NCBI GenBank assembly: GCA_031395485.1
Contig: JANNUS010000006.1
Location: 62,001-126,000 of the forward strand
Length of the DNA: 64,000 nt
Reading direction: 5' to 3'
Source of the DNA: UBA2336 sp031395485
GTDB lineage: Bacteria; Bacteroidota; Bacteroidia; Cytophagales; Cyclobacteriaceae
Part shown: positions 17,201-25,652 of the stretch, piece after piece
Layout: each line of letters begins with the position of its first letter
Numbering within the stretch: the stretch's first letter is position 1
The notes under the pieces: model-generated
Told to the model about the DNA's origin: nothing
Database searches by the model: none
Seen by the model: the letters and a program-made list of their open reading frames with translations, nothing else
Program-made: the position numbers and the translations under genes

Positions 17201-17610
17201 TTCGTTGACGCTCCAATTTTATCCGAGTTAAGCGTTGGATCTTTAGTGCCTGAAACTACCACCTCTTGCAATTCGGTGGCATCATCAATCAACGTAAAAC
17301 TCAAAACAAATGACTGCCCTAATTGCAGGTACAAATTCTCTACTATTTGCTCTTTAAAACCAATAAAAGTAGTCTTTACGGTATAAGGCCCCCCTACGCG
17401 CATGCCTTGTAAATTGTAGTACCCGTCTGATCGGGATGCTGCCCCATACGTGGTGCCAGAAGCCACATGGGTAGCAATAACATTGGCCCCCGGAACAATT
17501 TCTCCTTTTGAATTTTTTACAACTCCTGTCATGGAAGCCGTAGTCACCCCCTGTGCCGTTGCTGTAGCAGCGATTAACACAAAAGATGCAAACAGTAAAA
17601 TTCTCCTCAT
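14209..17610 (-). CDS. Oar-like TonB-dependent outer-membrane receptor
   Basis: A 1133-residue receptor. Signal peptide at 1-19 (ending ATATAQG), a CarboxypepD_reg domain at about 25-110 (MTGVVKNSKGEIVPGANVIA), a plug domain at about 125-240 (LPSIGRDFRDISRLTPQAGG, NLSIDGATANNVFG) and a C-terminal beta barrel ending in FRYIF, with the final aromatic residue expected for BAM recognition. It resembles Oar-type receptors rather than SusC, and no SusD is next to it. It is the first gene of the operon; the two lipoproteins downstream may be surface partners. The transported substrate is unknown. Confidence 0.92.
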   Translation of the reverse strand: MRRILLFASFVLIAATATAQGVTTASMTGVVKNSKGEIVPGANVIATHVASGTTYGAASRSDGYYNLQGMRVGGPYTVKTTFIGFKEQIVENLYLQLGQSFVLSFTLIDDATELQEVVVSGTKDPTLNSDKIGASTNFNVNQIQSLPSIGRDFRDISRLTPQAGGASFSFGGRAAIYNNLSIDGATANNVFGLSPLPAGQSNATPFSMDAIQEITVSLSPYDVRQGNFTGAGISAITRSGNNELSGSAYYFFRNESLAGKKVDGVELPVPSFKFQNYGVRLGGPIINNKLFYFVNIEFEKRTDPFYTNPVRTDKTQPITGATQGTDDFDPETGLAGLRDFLINTVGYDPGVYKNVDRETNSIRYVARLDYNINQNHKLTIRGNVTNAFQDQAPSTSAGFGPALPGGRGNTNNVLSFSSSYYRINNNNYSVTAELNSTLGNGKFTNQLVGGYTAFRDIRENAGGLAIPNFPLVDIIGPNGQNMTSFGPDPFTPNNQLNQDVIQLNDNFSIYLKNHTVTVGTNNEYYKFNNVFTQLYNGMYRYNSLADFYADAQGSPTIGPSSYTIQYVASKGGPAGTAANWSALQMGFYAQDEYTGIKNLKLTGGIRVDVPIYLTDLYTNNYINQIDFNGEQLRVGGWPDVKPLFSPRVGFNWDVTGDRSTQLRGGTGVLTGRVPFVWLSNTVNANGLYFGEFNSTAVPLDNTGDGFPYNFSTTPYRPNESTLTDPSTGNPTFITDPTSVNFGRPANVTTTNTLAKDFKFPQVWRTNLAVDKQLPYGVVGTLELIYTKDINAVYIRNANLGDPVGILAGDGRPLYGANGTTRQIYGNDRRVNGDVGQALVLDNTSKGYQWSITAQLQKSFSRNFNVSAAYTYTDAKEINPAFGTTAGSIFNSQVNVGGANNPGLSYANTLTPHRIIAYGTYRIEYKEHFATTIGLTYEGRSGSPFSYTYNGDVNSDGVNGDLMYIPGNQDEIVLTTSSATDTRTVDEIWNQLDTYIAQDEYLSEHRGEYASRFGAYNPWVNRLNVSLLQDFYTTIKGKKHTFQFSVNVENALNMLNSGWGLTKFTSRSNLVRFVGYEQPHTAGSATAPLGSLTTGKPVYAFDTNADGTPLSESFIPDQTVNGRWQLQLGFRYIF

Positions 17611-17641
17611 ATAGTAATGGGGTTTAGTTTTAAAAATCGAG

Positions 17642-17649
17642 CAAAACTA
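17642..17649 (-). promoter_or_regulatory. -7 box for the Oar-like receptor operon
   Basis: The minus strand reads TAGTTTTG, matching TAnnTTTG, and ends 31 bases before the receptor ATG. A TTG lies farther upstream but at an unusual spacing of 26 bases. Confidence 0.4.
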
Positions 17650-17817
17650 ATGCATTCACGCTGACTTTGGTTTAACAATGTTTTAAATCTGCCGAATGAT
17701 TGTTGATATTAAATTAACACAATCTAGATGCGGCATACAATGAAAAAGAAGGGATTTCTAGGATACTAACTGCAATCACCAGAATAGCGATTTTCAGTTA
17801 CCTTTTTGAATGACATT

Positions 17818-17825
17818 TATTTTTG
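17818..17825 (+). promoter_or_regulatory. -7 box for the outer-membrane barrel gene
   Basis: TATTTTTG matches TAnnTTTG and ends 31 bases before the ATG at 17857. No well-spaced -33 box was seen. Confidence 0.4.
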
Positions 17826-17856
17826 TGCCTCGAATTAATGTTACAGTTTAGCGGAA

Positions 17857-19665
17857 ATGCCCAAAAAACTAATTTTTCTCGTTTTACTAACTATGCTACT
17901 CGTATACCCGGCAGTACTCTTTGCCCAGCAGCCGAATACCGTAAATAAAGGCAACCGTAATAACCTGAAAGGAAAAGTCACCAAAAAAGTTAAGTCTCTT
18001 CTATTTCAAAATCCGAAAGACACGATTTTAGAGAAAAAAAGTGAGGTGGGTTTTATGCGCTACCAGGGTAAAATTATTCGCAAGATTACCATTAATCACC
18101 TTGGCTTTGAGCAAAATATAAATGACACTACCCGGTATAGAGTGGTTAACAGCATTACCCGTTTAGCCAATTCGCTGCATACAAATACAAAAGAGGAAAT
18201 CATTCGTAACAATTTATTTTTCAAAGAGAATAAGCCCATTGATCCCTATCGGCTTGCCGATAACGAACGATATTTGCGGGATCTTAATTTTATTCTGGAT
18301 GCCCGCATCCTTGTTAAGCCAATTCGTGGCAGCCGCGACATGGTAGATGTGTTAGTCATTACGCGTGATGTCTTTAGTATTGGTGCAAGCTTCACACCCA
18401 AATCGCAGTCAAGTTTTAAGTTTGATCTCTACGATGCAAACCTGAGCGGGCTTGGTCAACGAACGGAATTTATAGGCTTAGTCGATACAGAACGTGATCC
18501 AACGTTTGGTGTTCAATTACTCTATTCTAAAAATAGTATAAAAGGAAGTTTCATCGATGCTACCGTATCGTATACGCAATTGAACTCGGGCGCAAGTTAT
18601 GGATTAGAGAACGAAAGCGCCCTTTTTATAAAATTAGACAGGCCATTAGTATCGCCATACTCTCGTTGGGCGGGCGGTATTCAACTAAGTAGTAACTGGT
18701 CAGTCAATGTTTTTCAAACTCCCGACACAGCGTTTCGGAATTATCGTTATCAGGTAAAAGATTTTTGGATAGGCTATAATATTGGTATTAAACATAGAGC
18801 AGAAAACCGCAACAGGCACTTTATCGGGATACGAACATTTGAGCAAAGCTTTATTCAGCGCCCGTCACAAAACCTGGAGGAGCTGAACCCAACGTACAAT
18901 AACCAAACTTTTTTACTGGGAGCCTTTACTTTCTATAACCAAAACTTCTATCGCACAAAATATATTTATGGATTTGGTCGAACAGAAGATATACCCTATG
19001 GAAGAAGCATAACCTTATTGGCAGGCCAGGCAAAGCAACTGGGGTTTACCCGACCCTATTTTGGAGTTGAATTCAATAAATCGGTCGTGCGCAAAAACGG
19101 TGACTTCCGTGAATATTCGTTGCGCACCGGTGGTTTTAAAAATGAAAAAATAGAAGACATTACCATACTGGCTTCAGCTTCGCTTTTTAGTAAACTCATT
19201 GAGTGGAAAGGCTTAAAAATCCGGCAATCATTAGGTATAAGTTACACCACTATTTTAAATCAAACCATTAGTTTTCCGTTGCGCATTGATAACGATTTTG
19301 GTATAAATAATTTCCGTGCCGACAGCCTATTGGGAACACAACGATTTGGCTTAGGCGCAGAAACGTTTCTTTTTATACGACCTACACTTTTAGGCTTTCA
19401 TTTCGCTCCCTTTATTTTCGCTCATATGGCTTTAGTAGCACCAAAAAAGGAAACCCTGTTTGATCAAAAAGCCTACTTCGGCTTGGGTGGTGGGATTCGT
19501 ACCCGGAACGAGAATTTAATTTTTGGCACCATTGAGTTACGGATGTTCTACTTTCCTGTTATAACCGAGGATTTATCTCACTTCAGAATTACTCTTTCGG
19601 GGAATTTGCGCGTAAAGTATTCTTCGGGGTTTGTGAGAGCTCCCGCTTTTATACGTTACAACTGA
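17857..19665 (+). CDS. BamA/TamA-like outer-membrane protein
   Basis: A 602-residue protein with a signal peptide (1-24, ending VLFAQ). Residues 65-175 look like POTRA-type repeats (GKIIRKITINHLGFE, then KTKEEIIRNNLFF-like and NERYLRDLNFILDARILV), followed by a long beta-strand-rich region ending in the aromatic-rich tail expected of a barrel. This is the pattern of Omp85-like proteins in Bacteroidota that lack the full five POTRA domains. It is probably involved in outer-membrane assembly or transport; the specific role is not clear. Monocistronic. Confidence 0.7.
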   Translation: MPKKLIFLVLLTMLLVYPAVLFAQQPNTVNKGNRNNLKGKVTKKVKSLLFQNPKDTILEKKSEVGFMRYQGKIIRKITINHLGFEQNINDTTRYRVVNSITRLANSLHTNTKEEIIRNNLFFKENKPIDPYRLADNERYLRDLNFILDARILVKPIRGSRDMVDVLVITRDVFSIGASFTPKSQSSFKFDLYDANLSGLGQRTEFIGLVDTERDPTFGVQLLYSKNSIKGSFIDATVSYTQLNSGASYGLENESALFIKLDRPLVSPYSRWAGGIQLSSNWSVNVFQTPDTAFRNYRYQVKDFWIGYNIGIKHRAENRNRHFIGIRTFEQSFIQRPSQNLEELNPTYNNQTFLLGAFTFYNQNFYRTKYIYGFGRTEDIPYGRSITLLAGQAKQLGFTRPYFGVEFNKSVVRKNGDFREYSLRTGGFKNEKIEDITILASASLFSKLIEWKGLKIRQSLGISYTTILNQTISFPLRIDNDFGINNFRADSLLGTQRFGLGAETFLFIRPTLLGFHFAPFIFAHMALVAPKKETLFDQKAYFGLGGGIRTRNENLIFGTIELRMFYFPVITEDLSHFRITLSGNLRVKYSSGFVRAPAFIRYN

Positions 19666-19683
19666 TTACGGTAATGACTAATA

Positions 19684-20142
19684 TTAATCCTGTTCGCTTT
19701 CAGCAACGTCTAGCGAGCGAATCCATTCGGTAAGAATCTTTTTCTCTTTATCCGTTAATTTTGCATCGGCATGAAGCCACACGTAACTTTTTAATGGCAT
19801 CGATCCATGCGTTACTTCTTCAGTAATTTCCTTGAGTTTATGAGCCGCCTTCTTGCTGTCATAATTCTTGAACTCCGAAAAATTTAAATGACCCTTTGCT
19901 TCTTTAATGTGTGAGGCCATCCACCATCCAATAGGTTGTATATGAATGTACCAGGGGTATCGTGTATTATGACTATGACAATCGTAGCATTTTGCATCCA
20001 GTATATTTTTAATTTCAACAGGCACTGCATACACATTCGAAATATCATTCACAGAAATCCCTTCCGCAACGTTCTTGGTTGGTTGTAACACTTGCACAAT
20101 CAAAACCAGCATTAACAGGCCAATTGATATTTTTTTTCGCAT
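19684..20142 (-). CDS. Haem-binding domain protein, c-type cytochrome-like
   Basis: A 152-residue exported protein with an N-terminal hydrophobic segment (7-20). One haem-attachment motif CYDCH is at residues 52-56, followed by SHNTRYPWY and WWMASHIKEAKGHLNFSEF, the signature of the Haem_bd family. It presumably carries one covalently bound haem in the periplasm. It is convergent with the barrel gene and has no obvious redox partner next to it. Confidence 0.88.
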   Translation of the reverse strand: MRKKISIGLLMLVLIVQVLQPTKNVAEGISVNDISNVYAVPVEIKNILDAKCYDCHSHNTRYPWYIHIQPIGWWMASHIKEAKGHLNFSEFKNYDSKKAAHKLKEITEEVTHGSMPLKSYVWLHADAKLTDKEKKILTEWIRSLDVAESEQD

Positions 20143-20232
20143 ACAATAGCTCTTGAGAAACTAAAAATACCCACGTTCTTGGTGTTTTCCAACGCACCCC
20201 TTAACTTGTTCTGTTCCTATCCCCTTTAAACC

Positions 20233-21819
20233 ATGAGAAAAATATTCATCGCCACTTCTATCCTTACAATAGGCCTTATTCTGGTATGGGCATATTTCTG
20301 GATAGATGCCCTTTTTGCCTTAATCATTGTATTCCCAATTGTTTATATGGGAATAGCCGATATGCTACAGGTGCGTCAGGCAATCCGGAGAAATTTTCCA
20401 GTATTAGGCAGACTTCGGTATGTTTTCGAAGACATGCGCCCGAAAATTCAGCAATACTTTGTTGAGTCTGATACCGATGGAACGCCCCTAAATCGAAATG
20501 AACGTTCCGTTATTTATCAGCGGGCTAAAAAACAGATAGATACAATTCCCTTTGGCACGCAACTTAATGTATATGCCGAAGGGTACGAGTGGATGACTCA
20601 CTCGATCGCTTCGCTCGATCATCATAAGCTTGAACATAATCCACGGGTACGCTTTGGCGGATCGAAATGCAAGCAACCGTATGATATGAGCGTTCTTAAT
20701 ATTTCGGCTATGAGTTTTGGTTCGCTAAGCGGAAATGCGATAGAAGCTTTAAATGGTGGAGCTAAAATTGGTGGCTTTGCACACAATACAGGCGAAGGCG
20801 GTATTAGTCCGCATCACCTTAAAAATGGTGGCGACTTGATTTGGCAAGTAGGAACCGGATATTTTGGTGCGCGATCTGAAGACGGATTTTTTTCCAATGA
20901 AGCATTCCAAAAAAATGCTAGCCGACCCGAGGTAAAAATGATTGAGATAAAACTCTCACAAGGTGCCAAGCCAGGGCACGGAGGAATTTTGCCGGCAAAA
21001 AAGAACACACCCGAAATTGCAGCCATCCGTTTAGTGAAGCCGGGCACCACTGTTTTCTCACCTCCTTTTCACAGTGCCTTCGGTACACCTGTTGAGTTAA
21101 TTAAATTTGTTGATAAACTGCGCGACCTCTCCGGTGGTAAGCCTGTAGGTTTTAAACTTTGCATTGGCCGCAAGAGTGAGTTCCTAGGTCTTTGCAAAGC
21201 CATGGTTCAACTCAATAGTTATCCTGACTTTATAACGATCGATGGTGGCGAAGGAGGAACAGGCGCTGCCCCTCCTGAATTCTCTAATTCCGTAGGGATG
21301 CCTTTTCTTGATGGACTAGCATTTGCCGATGACGCCCTTCGTGGTTTTGGAATTCGTGATCAGCTAAAATTGATAGGCTCTGGAAAAGTGATGACAGGAT
21401 TCAATATTTTTAGAGCAATGTCTCTTGGCGCAGATACTACAAATTGCGCGCGCGCTATGATGCTAGCATTGGGATGCATACAAGCATTAGAATGCAATAA
21501 GAATACATGCCCTACGGGAGTGGCTACGCAAGATCCAATTCTGATGAATGGTCTGGTAGTAGAAGATAAAAAAGTGCGCGTAGCCAACTTTCATAAAAAT
21601 ACGGTAGAGAGCTTTGTTGAGTTACTGGCTGCTGCCGGACTTAGTCATCCCGAAAAAATTGATAGAACCCATGTGTACAGGCGTGTGTTCATGAACATGG
21701 TAAAAACCTATGCGGAAATCTATCCGCAATTACCCGATGGCTGCCTACTGGACAGTGCCGATGCTCCGATAGAACTGGAATCGTACCTGAACAAAGCCAG
21801 TGCCGAAAGTTTTGGGTAG
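20233..21819 (+). CDS. FMN-binding glutamate synthase-family protein
   Basis: A 528-residue protein with two N-terminal hydrophobic segments (about 5-45), then a glutamate-synthase FMN/TIM-barrel domain (about 80-500). Typical features are SAMSFGSLS, GEGGISPHHL, KPGHGGILP, GGEGGTGAAP and the 3Fe-4S type motif CNKNTCPTGVATQDP. It lacks the glutaminase and C-terminal beta-helix domains of GltB, so it belongs to the short GltB2-like proteins whose real electron donor and substrate are often unknown. The N-terminal hydrophobic part suggests membrane attachment. A strong terminator follows. Confidence 0.88.
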   Translation: MRKIFIATSILTIGLILVWAYFWIDALFALIIVFPIVYMGIADMLQVRQAIRRNFPVLGRLRYVFEDMRPKIQQYFVESDTDGTPLNRNERSVIYQRAKKQIDTIPFGTQLNVYAEGYEWMTHSIASLDHHKLEHNPRVRFGGSKCKQPYDMSVLNISAMSFGSLSGNAIEALNGGAKIGGFAHNTGEGGISPHHLKNGGDLIWQVGTGYFGARSEDGFFSNEAFQKNASRPEVKMIEIKLSQGAKPGHGGILPAKKNTPEIAAIRLVKPGTTVFSPPFHSAFGTPVELIKFVDKLRDLSGGKPVGFKLCIGRKSEFLGLCKAMVQLNSYPDFITIDGGEGGTGAAPPEFSNSVGMPFLDGLAFADDALRGFGIRDQLKLIGSGKVMTGFNIFRAMSLGADTTNCARAMMLALGCIQALECNKNTCPTGVATQDPILMNGLVVEDKKVRVANFHKNTVESFVELLAAAGLSHPEKIDRTHVYRRVFMNMVKTYAEIYPQLPDGCLLDSADAPIELESYLNKASAESFG

Positions 21820-21845
21820 TAACACTTGGTGAACAAGAAGTTATG

Positions 21846-21876
21846 TTGGGGCTCTGCCCCTTTTTTTTTAACTTTG
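21846..21876 (+). promoter_or_regulatory. Promoter overlapping the preceding terminator
   Basis: TTG (21846-21848), 20 bases, then TAACTTTG (21869-21876) fits the -33/-7 consensus. The spacer is the terminator hairpin itself. The next gene starts with GTG at 21892. Confidence 0.55.
21848..21869 (+). terminator. Rho-independent terminator after the glutamate synthase-like gene
   Basis: GGGGC-TCT-GCCCC is followed by nine T. It lies 28 bases after the stop codon. The T run leads directly into the -7 box of the next gene. Confidence 0.85.
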
Positions 21877-21891
21877 TGAAACTTTTGCGCT

Positions 21892-22398
21892 GTGCTTCGA
21901 AAATTCTTCCCGCTCGATAAGAACTACATTCTTGAGGAGGCACAACTGTCGCTGGAGAATTTACTACTTGAATACTTGGTCGATTATGTAAAAGTGCAAT
22001 ATATGCTCCAGTATAATTCATTAGGCCTGATTGATGAAACCGTACTGCGCATTGAGCAACACCAAACAAAGGACTTTAGCAAACTGAATGAGCTCTACGT
22101 AAACCTGATGGGGATTTTTCGTTTTCGCTATTACCACGATAATCAACTTGAGTTCGGTTTTGATGGGCGAGACCCGTTCGAAAAATATTGTGACGAGTGG
22201 ACTACAGAGTTTAAAAAATGGGCTCGCGAACTTTGTCAGCAAAAAAACTTTATATGGGGAGTGCTGGAGCTTACTGTGTTTTATCCTAAGGAAGCTGAAG
22301 CACAATTTATAGGCAACCGTATCAACGTGTTTGTCTCACAGTTTTTTGAATTGAAGATTCATCCACAAAAGGGCATTTTGAAAAAGTACGTTGCTTAG
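21892..22398 (+). CDS. Hypothetical protein
   Basis: A 168-residue protein starting with GTG; I do not recognise the family. It is soluble, mostly alpha-helical in appearance, with many aromatic and charged residues (LLLEYLVDYVKVQYMLQY, DPFEKYCDEWTTEFKKWARELC). It has no signal peptide or membrane segment. A promoter lies directly upstream. Its last 4 bases overlap the end of the convergent metallo-beta-lactamase gene. Confidence 0.75.
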   Translation: MLRKFFPLDKNYILEEAQLSLENLLLEYLVDYVKVQYMLQYNSLGLIDETVLRIEQHQTKDFSKLNELYVNLMGIFRFRYYHDNQLEFGFDGRDPFEKYCDEWTTEFKKWARELCQQKNFIWGVLELTVFYPKEAEAQFIGNRINVFVSQFFELKIHPQKGILKKYVA

Positions 22399-23792
22399 AT
22401 TCCGTCAAACAACTTCACGGATTCCAGGTATTTTGGAACAACAACATTCCAACCCTTCTTTTTGCGAATGGCCTGAGCATACGTTTCCAAGTCTTTTCCC
22501 TCGCCATGAATTGCAAATGTGATTTTCGGTTTACTCTTAAAACCACTCATCCATTGAAATAATTCTTCCCGATCGGCATGGCCACTCATCGAACTGATGT
22601 ATTCAATCCTACAATTCACCGGTACTTGTTCACCGAACATTTTAATTGTTTTCTCACCATCCAACAACCTTCGACCCCGAGTCCCTTCTGCCTGAAAGCC
22701 AGCAATCAAAACAGTATCCTCTTCACGTTTCAATCGGTGATAAAGATGGTGTAAAATTCTTCCACCTGTCATCATACCACTGGAAGAGATGATAATGGCT
22801 CGTTTTTTTATATCATTCAATGATTTTGAGTGTTCCGCTGATCGCACAAATACAACCATGTTGGGCTCCCCTTCCTGAACATACTTTTTGAGATTAAACG
22901 TTTCTTTCAAAAAAGTAGGATGAGCAAAAAATAAATGTGTGGTATTAATAGCCATGGGACTATCCACATATACGGGCACATCCGGAATTTTATTTTCGAC
23001 CATCAGCTTACGCAGATAATACAATATACCCTGTGTACGCCCCACAGCAAACGCTGGAATAAGCAATACACCTCCCCGATCAAAGGTGTCTTTTACAATC
23101 CGAACGAAATCATCAGTAGGATCATCAAAGGTATTGTCTTTGTTTCCATACGTTGATTCAACAAACAACACATCGGCTTGCTCAATAACCGTTGGGGGGT
23201 AAAGCATTTCTTGCTGATAGCGGCCAATATCTCCCGAAAAAACTATTTTCTTCTGCTGGCGATCTCCCTTAATAAAAACTTCTGTAATAGCAGATCCCAA
23301 TAAATGGCCGGCATCACGATACATGATTTCTACCCGATCATGAATTTTTATAGACTCATTATACTTAAAAGACTTAAGGAGTTGAAACACAGCCTTCGCA
23401 TCTTCTTCTCGATACAACGGTTGTGGATGCTCATGTTTTGAATACCCTTTTCGCTCAGCATAGGCGGCCTCCTCTTCTTGCAACTTTGCCGAATCCAGCA
23501 ACATAATCTCTATGAGATCGGCAGTAGGATGTGTGCAATAGATAGGGCCATTAAATCCATCCTTTACCAACTTCGGCAGATAGCCGGTGTGATCGATGTG
23601 CGCATGACTAATAACTACGCAATCAATCGAAGCTGGATCAATCGGAAACTCATCCCAATTGCGAAGGCGTAATTCTTTTAAACCCTGAAAAAGTCCGCAA
23701 TCAAATAGAAACTTAAAATCACCAACCTCAACCAGGTAACGCGAACCGGTTACGCTCTCAGCTGCTCCTAAAAATTTTACCCGTACATCCAT
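22395..23792 (-). CDS. Metallo-beta-lactamase/beta-CASP-type RNA nuclease-like hydrolase
   Basis: A 465-residue protein. The metallo-beta-lactamase metal motif HAHIDHTG is at about residues 60-67, the GDIGRY stretch gives another metal ligand, and a beta-CASP region (about 240-370) is followed by the C-terminal RMMBL motif SGHADREELFQW. The domain order is that of YSH1/CPSF73-type exonucleases and bacterial homologues. It most likely hydrolyses RNA, but some relatives act on other phosphodiesters. The acylphosphatase gene lies 11 bases upstream in the same direction. Confidence 0.88.
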   Translation of the reverse strand: MDVRVKFLGAAESVTGSRYLVEVGDFKFLFDCGLFQGLKELRLRNWDEFPIDPASIDCVVISHAHIDHTGYLPKLVKDGFNGPIYCTHPTADLIEIMLLDSAKLQEEEAAYAERKGYSKHEHPQPLYREEDAKAVFQLLKSFKYNESIKIHDRVEIMYRDAGHLLGSAITEVFIKGDRQQKKIVFSGDIGRYQQEMLYPPTVIEQADVLFVESTYGNKDNTFDDPTDDFVRIVKDTFDRGGVLLIPAFAVGRTQGILYYLRKLMVENKIPDVPVYVDSPMAINTTHLFFAHPTFLKETFNLKKYVQEGEPNMVVFVRSAEHSKSLNDIKKRAIIISSSGMMTGGRILHHLYHRLKREEDTVLIAGFQAEGTRGRRLLDGEKTIKMFGEQVPVNCRIEYISSMSGHADREELFQWMSGFKSKPKITFAIHGEGKDLETYAQAIRKKKGWNVVVPKYLESVKLFDGI

Positions 23793-23803
23793 GCTGAATA
23801 GTT

Positions 23804-24073
23804 TTATCGTTTTATTTCAAATTTTGTATAATGCTGAACACCACCCTCGACAACACTAACATTTTCAACAACCGCATGGGGAGGCCCGTGCTGACACCAA
23901 TTTACAAACTGATTTATTCTTTCCTCTTCTCCTTCAGCTTCAATATATACCGATCCATCCTTTTCATTTCTAACAAACCCGTTAATTCCCAATTTCTCTG
24001 CAACATCTTTTGCTGAGGCACGAAAGAAAACACCTTGAACGTTGCCTGACACTTTAATGGAGAGATGTTTCAT
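23804..24073 (-). CDS. acyP: Acylphosphatase
   Basis: An 89-residue enzyme hydrolysing acyl phosphates. The active-site signature GNVQGVFFRASA (about 10-21) supplies the phosphate-binding loop with the catalytic Arg, and the Asn of GINGFVRNEKDGSVYIEAEG is the second catalytic residue. Length is standard. It is co-directional with the beta-CASP gene, and its upstream region holds a perfect 33-bp inverted repeat. Confidence 0.95.
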   Translation of the reverse strand: MKHLSIKVSGNVQGVFFRASAKDVAEKLGINGFVRNEKDGSVYIEAEGEEERINQFVNWCQHGPPHAVVENVSVVEGGVQHYTKFEIKR

Positions 24074-24083
24074 GACTTTATCA

Positions 24084-24116
24084 AGATGTCCTACACCTTA
24101 AAGGTGTAGGACATCT
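24084..24116. repeat. Perfect 33-bp inverted repeat
   Basis: AGATGTCCTACACCTT, a single central A, then the exact reverse complement of the first arm. It is 10 bases upstream of the acylphosphatase ATG and 14 bases after the stop codon of the preceding gene. There is no T run, so a simple terminator is unlikely; a dispersed hairpin repeat is the other option. Confidence 0.8.
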
Positions 24117-24130
24117 ACTAACGAATTGAA

Positions 24131-25531
24131 TTAATGACCATTAAAGACTATTTTGATTTCTTCAATTTTACTTTCCTCAATATAATACTCAAACGACCGC
24201 TTGTCATAGTCACTCCGTTTTGACGCGATCAGGTTTTCATTGGAATCTCTAGCCTGTCGATACTTGTTATTGATGGATGACAATATATCACTCCTGTGTT
24301 TTTTCTGAAGGTCAGGTGGTTTTTCAGCAATAGCTAAAATCTGGTTAACCGCATCAATAGAAGTTACCTTGTTGACTGATGAGTTATTCAATACCAGCTT
24401 TATCACGTCCTTTTCTTTCTCATCAAAAACATGCGTTAGCCCATTTGACGATCCATGACCATTAGCGAATAACGTGTTCCTTTTAAATTTCAAGTATTGA
24501 AATGGTACCAACAGACCTAAGCAAAAACTAATCAAAACAGTTACTAGCGTTATCCAATTTATTGACAGGTTGTCAATAAATAAACTAACCGTATTTTTCT
24601 CTGGTATTTCTTCGTAAATATTTTTACCTGTTGAAATAAAATCTTTCTGACTGAGCTTGATTGCCACAAGTTCATCAGGGCTAGACTTCGTTGTTAAGTA
24701 TATGGTTGAGTCTTTGGCATAAACTTTCGTGTTTGAACTCCATAAAGAAGCCAATTTCTCATTTTTTGATTTGCTCAATTCCATCACCTCGTTCATTTTT
24801 AAATTAATGAGTGAGTATGCAGGTTGATTGTTGTCGGTAAATAAACACATTGGACCCCATGGAGTAGAAAGCACATATGAAAAGTCTTTAGGCAGATAGC
24901 TGAGCCCAAGTGTTTTCCATTGCTTGGAAGGCAGATCAAGTGCGTAAATAGAGTCAGAATGATCTGCCGCCTTAATAATATACAACTTCCCATCATTGAC
25001 ATCAGCCCAAATATTGTTTCTTTCTCCATTGTCATTACGGGCTGGAATCTCCTTTAAAGTATGCGCAAGCTCCCACTCTCCATTTACAGGAATAAAATAA
25101 CGTAAGTGCCCATTGTGATGCCAATAGCCATAGCCTCCGTAAGAAAATAATGTATCTCTATAGGAGAATTCATATGACCCAAAGTTGTACCCAAAAAAAA
25201 TGGTAGAATCTAAACGACTCAATTGCAAATCATCAGACCCAATATTGATTTGATACACCCGTCCTGTTCCTTCCACAAATACATAAAGCCCCACTTGGTT
25301 TCTGATGTATTTCACAGTTGACCCAGACTTTTGAAATGGAACATCGTTTATTTCAAGACTTCTCGGTTCAGTATAATGGAGCGTATTAATGTCAAAAATT
25401 CCTGTAGAGTCCATCAGGAGGTTTTTGAAAAAGCCATGGTCACGAATAATTTCTTGAGCGTTGCATACCCATATAGTATTTGATACAGTAAATACAACAA
25501 GTAACGATATGACAATACAGGAACGCTGCAT
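24131..25531 (-). CDS. Single-pass membrane protein: exported sensor-like domain and cytoplasmic C-terminal domain
   Basis: A 466-residue protein of no family I can name with certainty. A signal peptide (1-25, ending CNAQ) is followed by about 290 residues of short beta-rich repeats (GYGYWHHNGHLRYFI, YIIKAADHSDSIYAL) that look like a beta-propeller. A transmembrane helix is at about 325-346. The cytoplasmic tail (349-466) has a helix-rich segment EKDVIKLVLNNSS and SIDAVNQILA and a basic segment ending KRSDYDKRSFEYYI, which suggests a winged-helix DNA-binding domain. I infer a one-component transmembrane regulator. It is divergent from the large secreted protein, with palindromes in between. 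Confidence 0.6.
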   Translation of the reverse strand: MQRSCIVISLLVVFTVSNTIWVCNAQEIIRDHGFFKNLLMDSTGIFDINTLHYTEPRSLEINDVPFQKSGSTVKYIRNQVGLYVFVEGTGRVYQINIGSDDLQLSRLDSTIFFGYNFGSYEFSYRDTLFSYGGYGYWHHNGHLRYFIPVNGEWELAHTLKEIPARNDNGERNNIWADVNDGKLYIIKAADHSDSIYALDLPSKQWKTLGLSYLPKDFSYVLSTPWGPMCLFTDNNQPAYSLINLKMNEVMELSKSKNEKLASLWSSNTKVYAKDSTIYLTTKSSPDELVAIKLSQKDFISTGKNIYEEIPEKNTVSLFIDNLSINWITLVTVLISFCLGLLVPFQYLKFKRNTLFANGHGSSNGLTHVFDEKEKDVIKLVLNNSSVNKVTSIDAVNQILAIAEKPPDLQKKHRSDILSSINNKYRQARDSNENLIASKRSDYDKRSFEYYIEESKIEEIKIVFNGH

Positions 25532-25565
25532 GGATTTGAAAAAAGAGTCTTGTGACTACTAAAAA

Positions 25566-25652
25566 TAGGTAATTCACCAATATTAAATCACGCAAGCAAT
25601 GCTATCGCATTAATATTTTTTAAAGTAGGTGAATCACCTAAATAATTACCTA
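25566..25652. promoter_or_regulatory. Cluster of related palindromic sites in a divergent promoter region
   Basis: TAGGTGA-A-TCACCTA (25626-25640) is a perfect palindrome. A variant, TAGGTAATTCACC, starts exactly 60 bases upstream (25566-25578). A half site AATTACCTA follows at 25644-25652, the reverse complement of TAGGTAATT at 25566-25574. They lie in the 213-bp gap between two divergent genes, where an operator would be expected. Confidence 0.5.
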
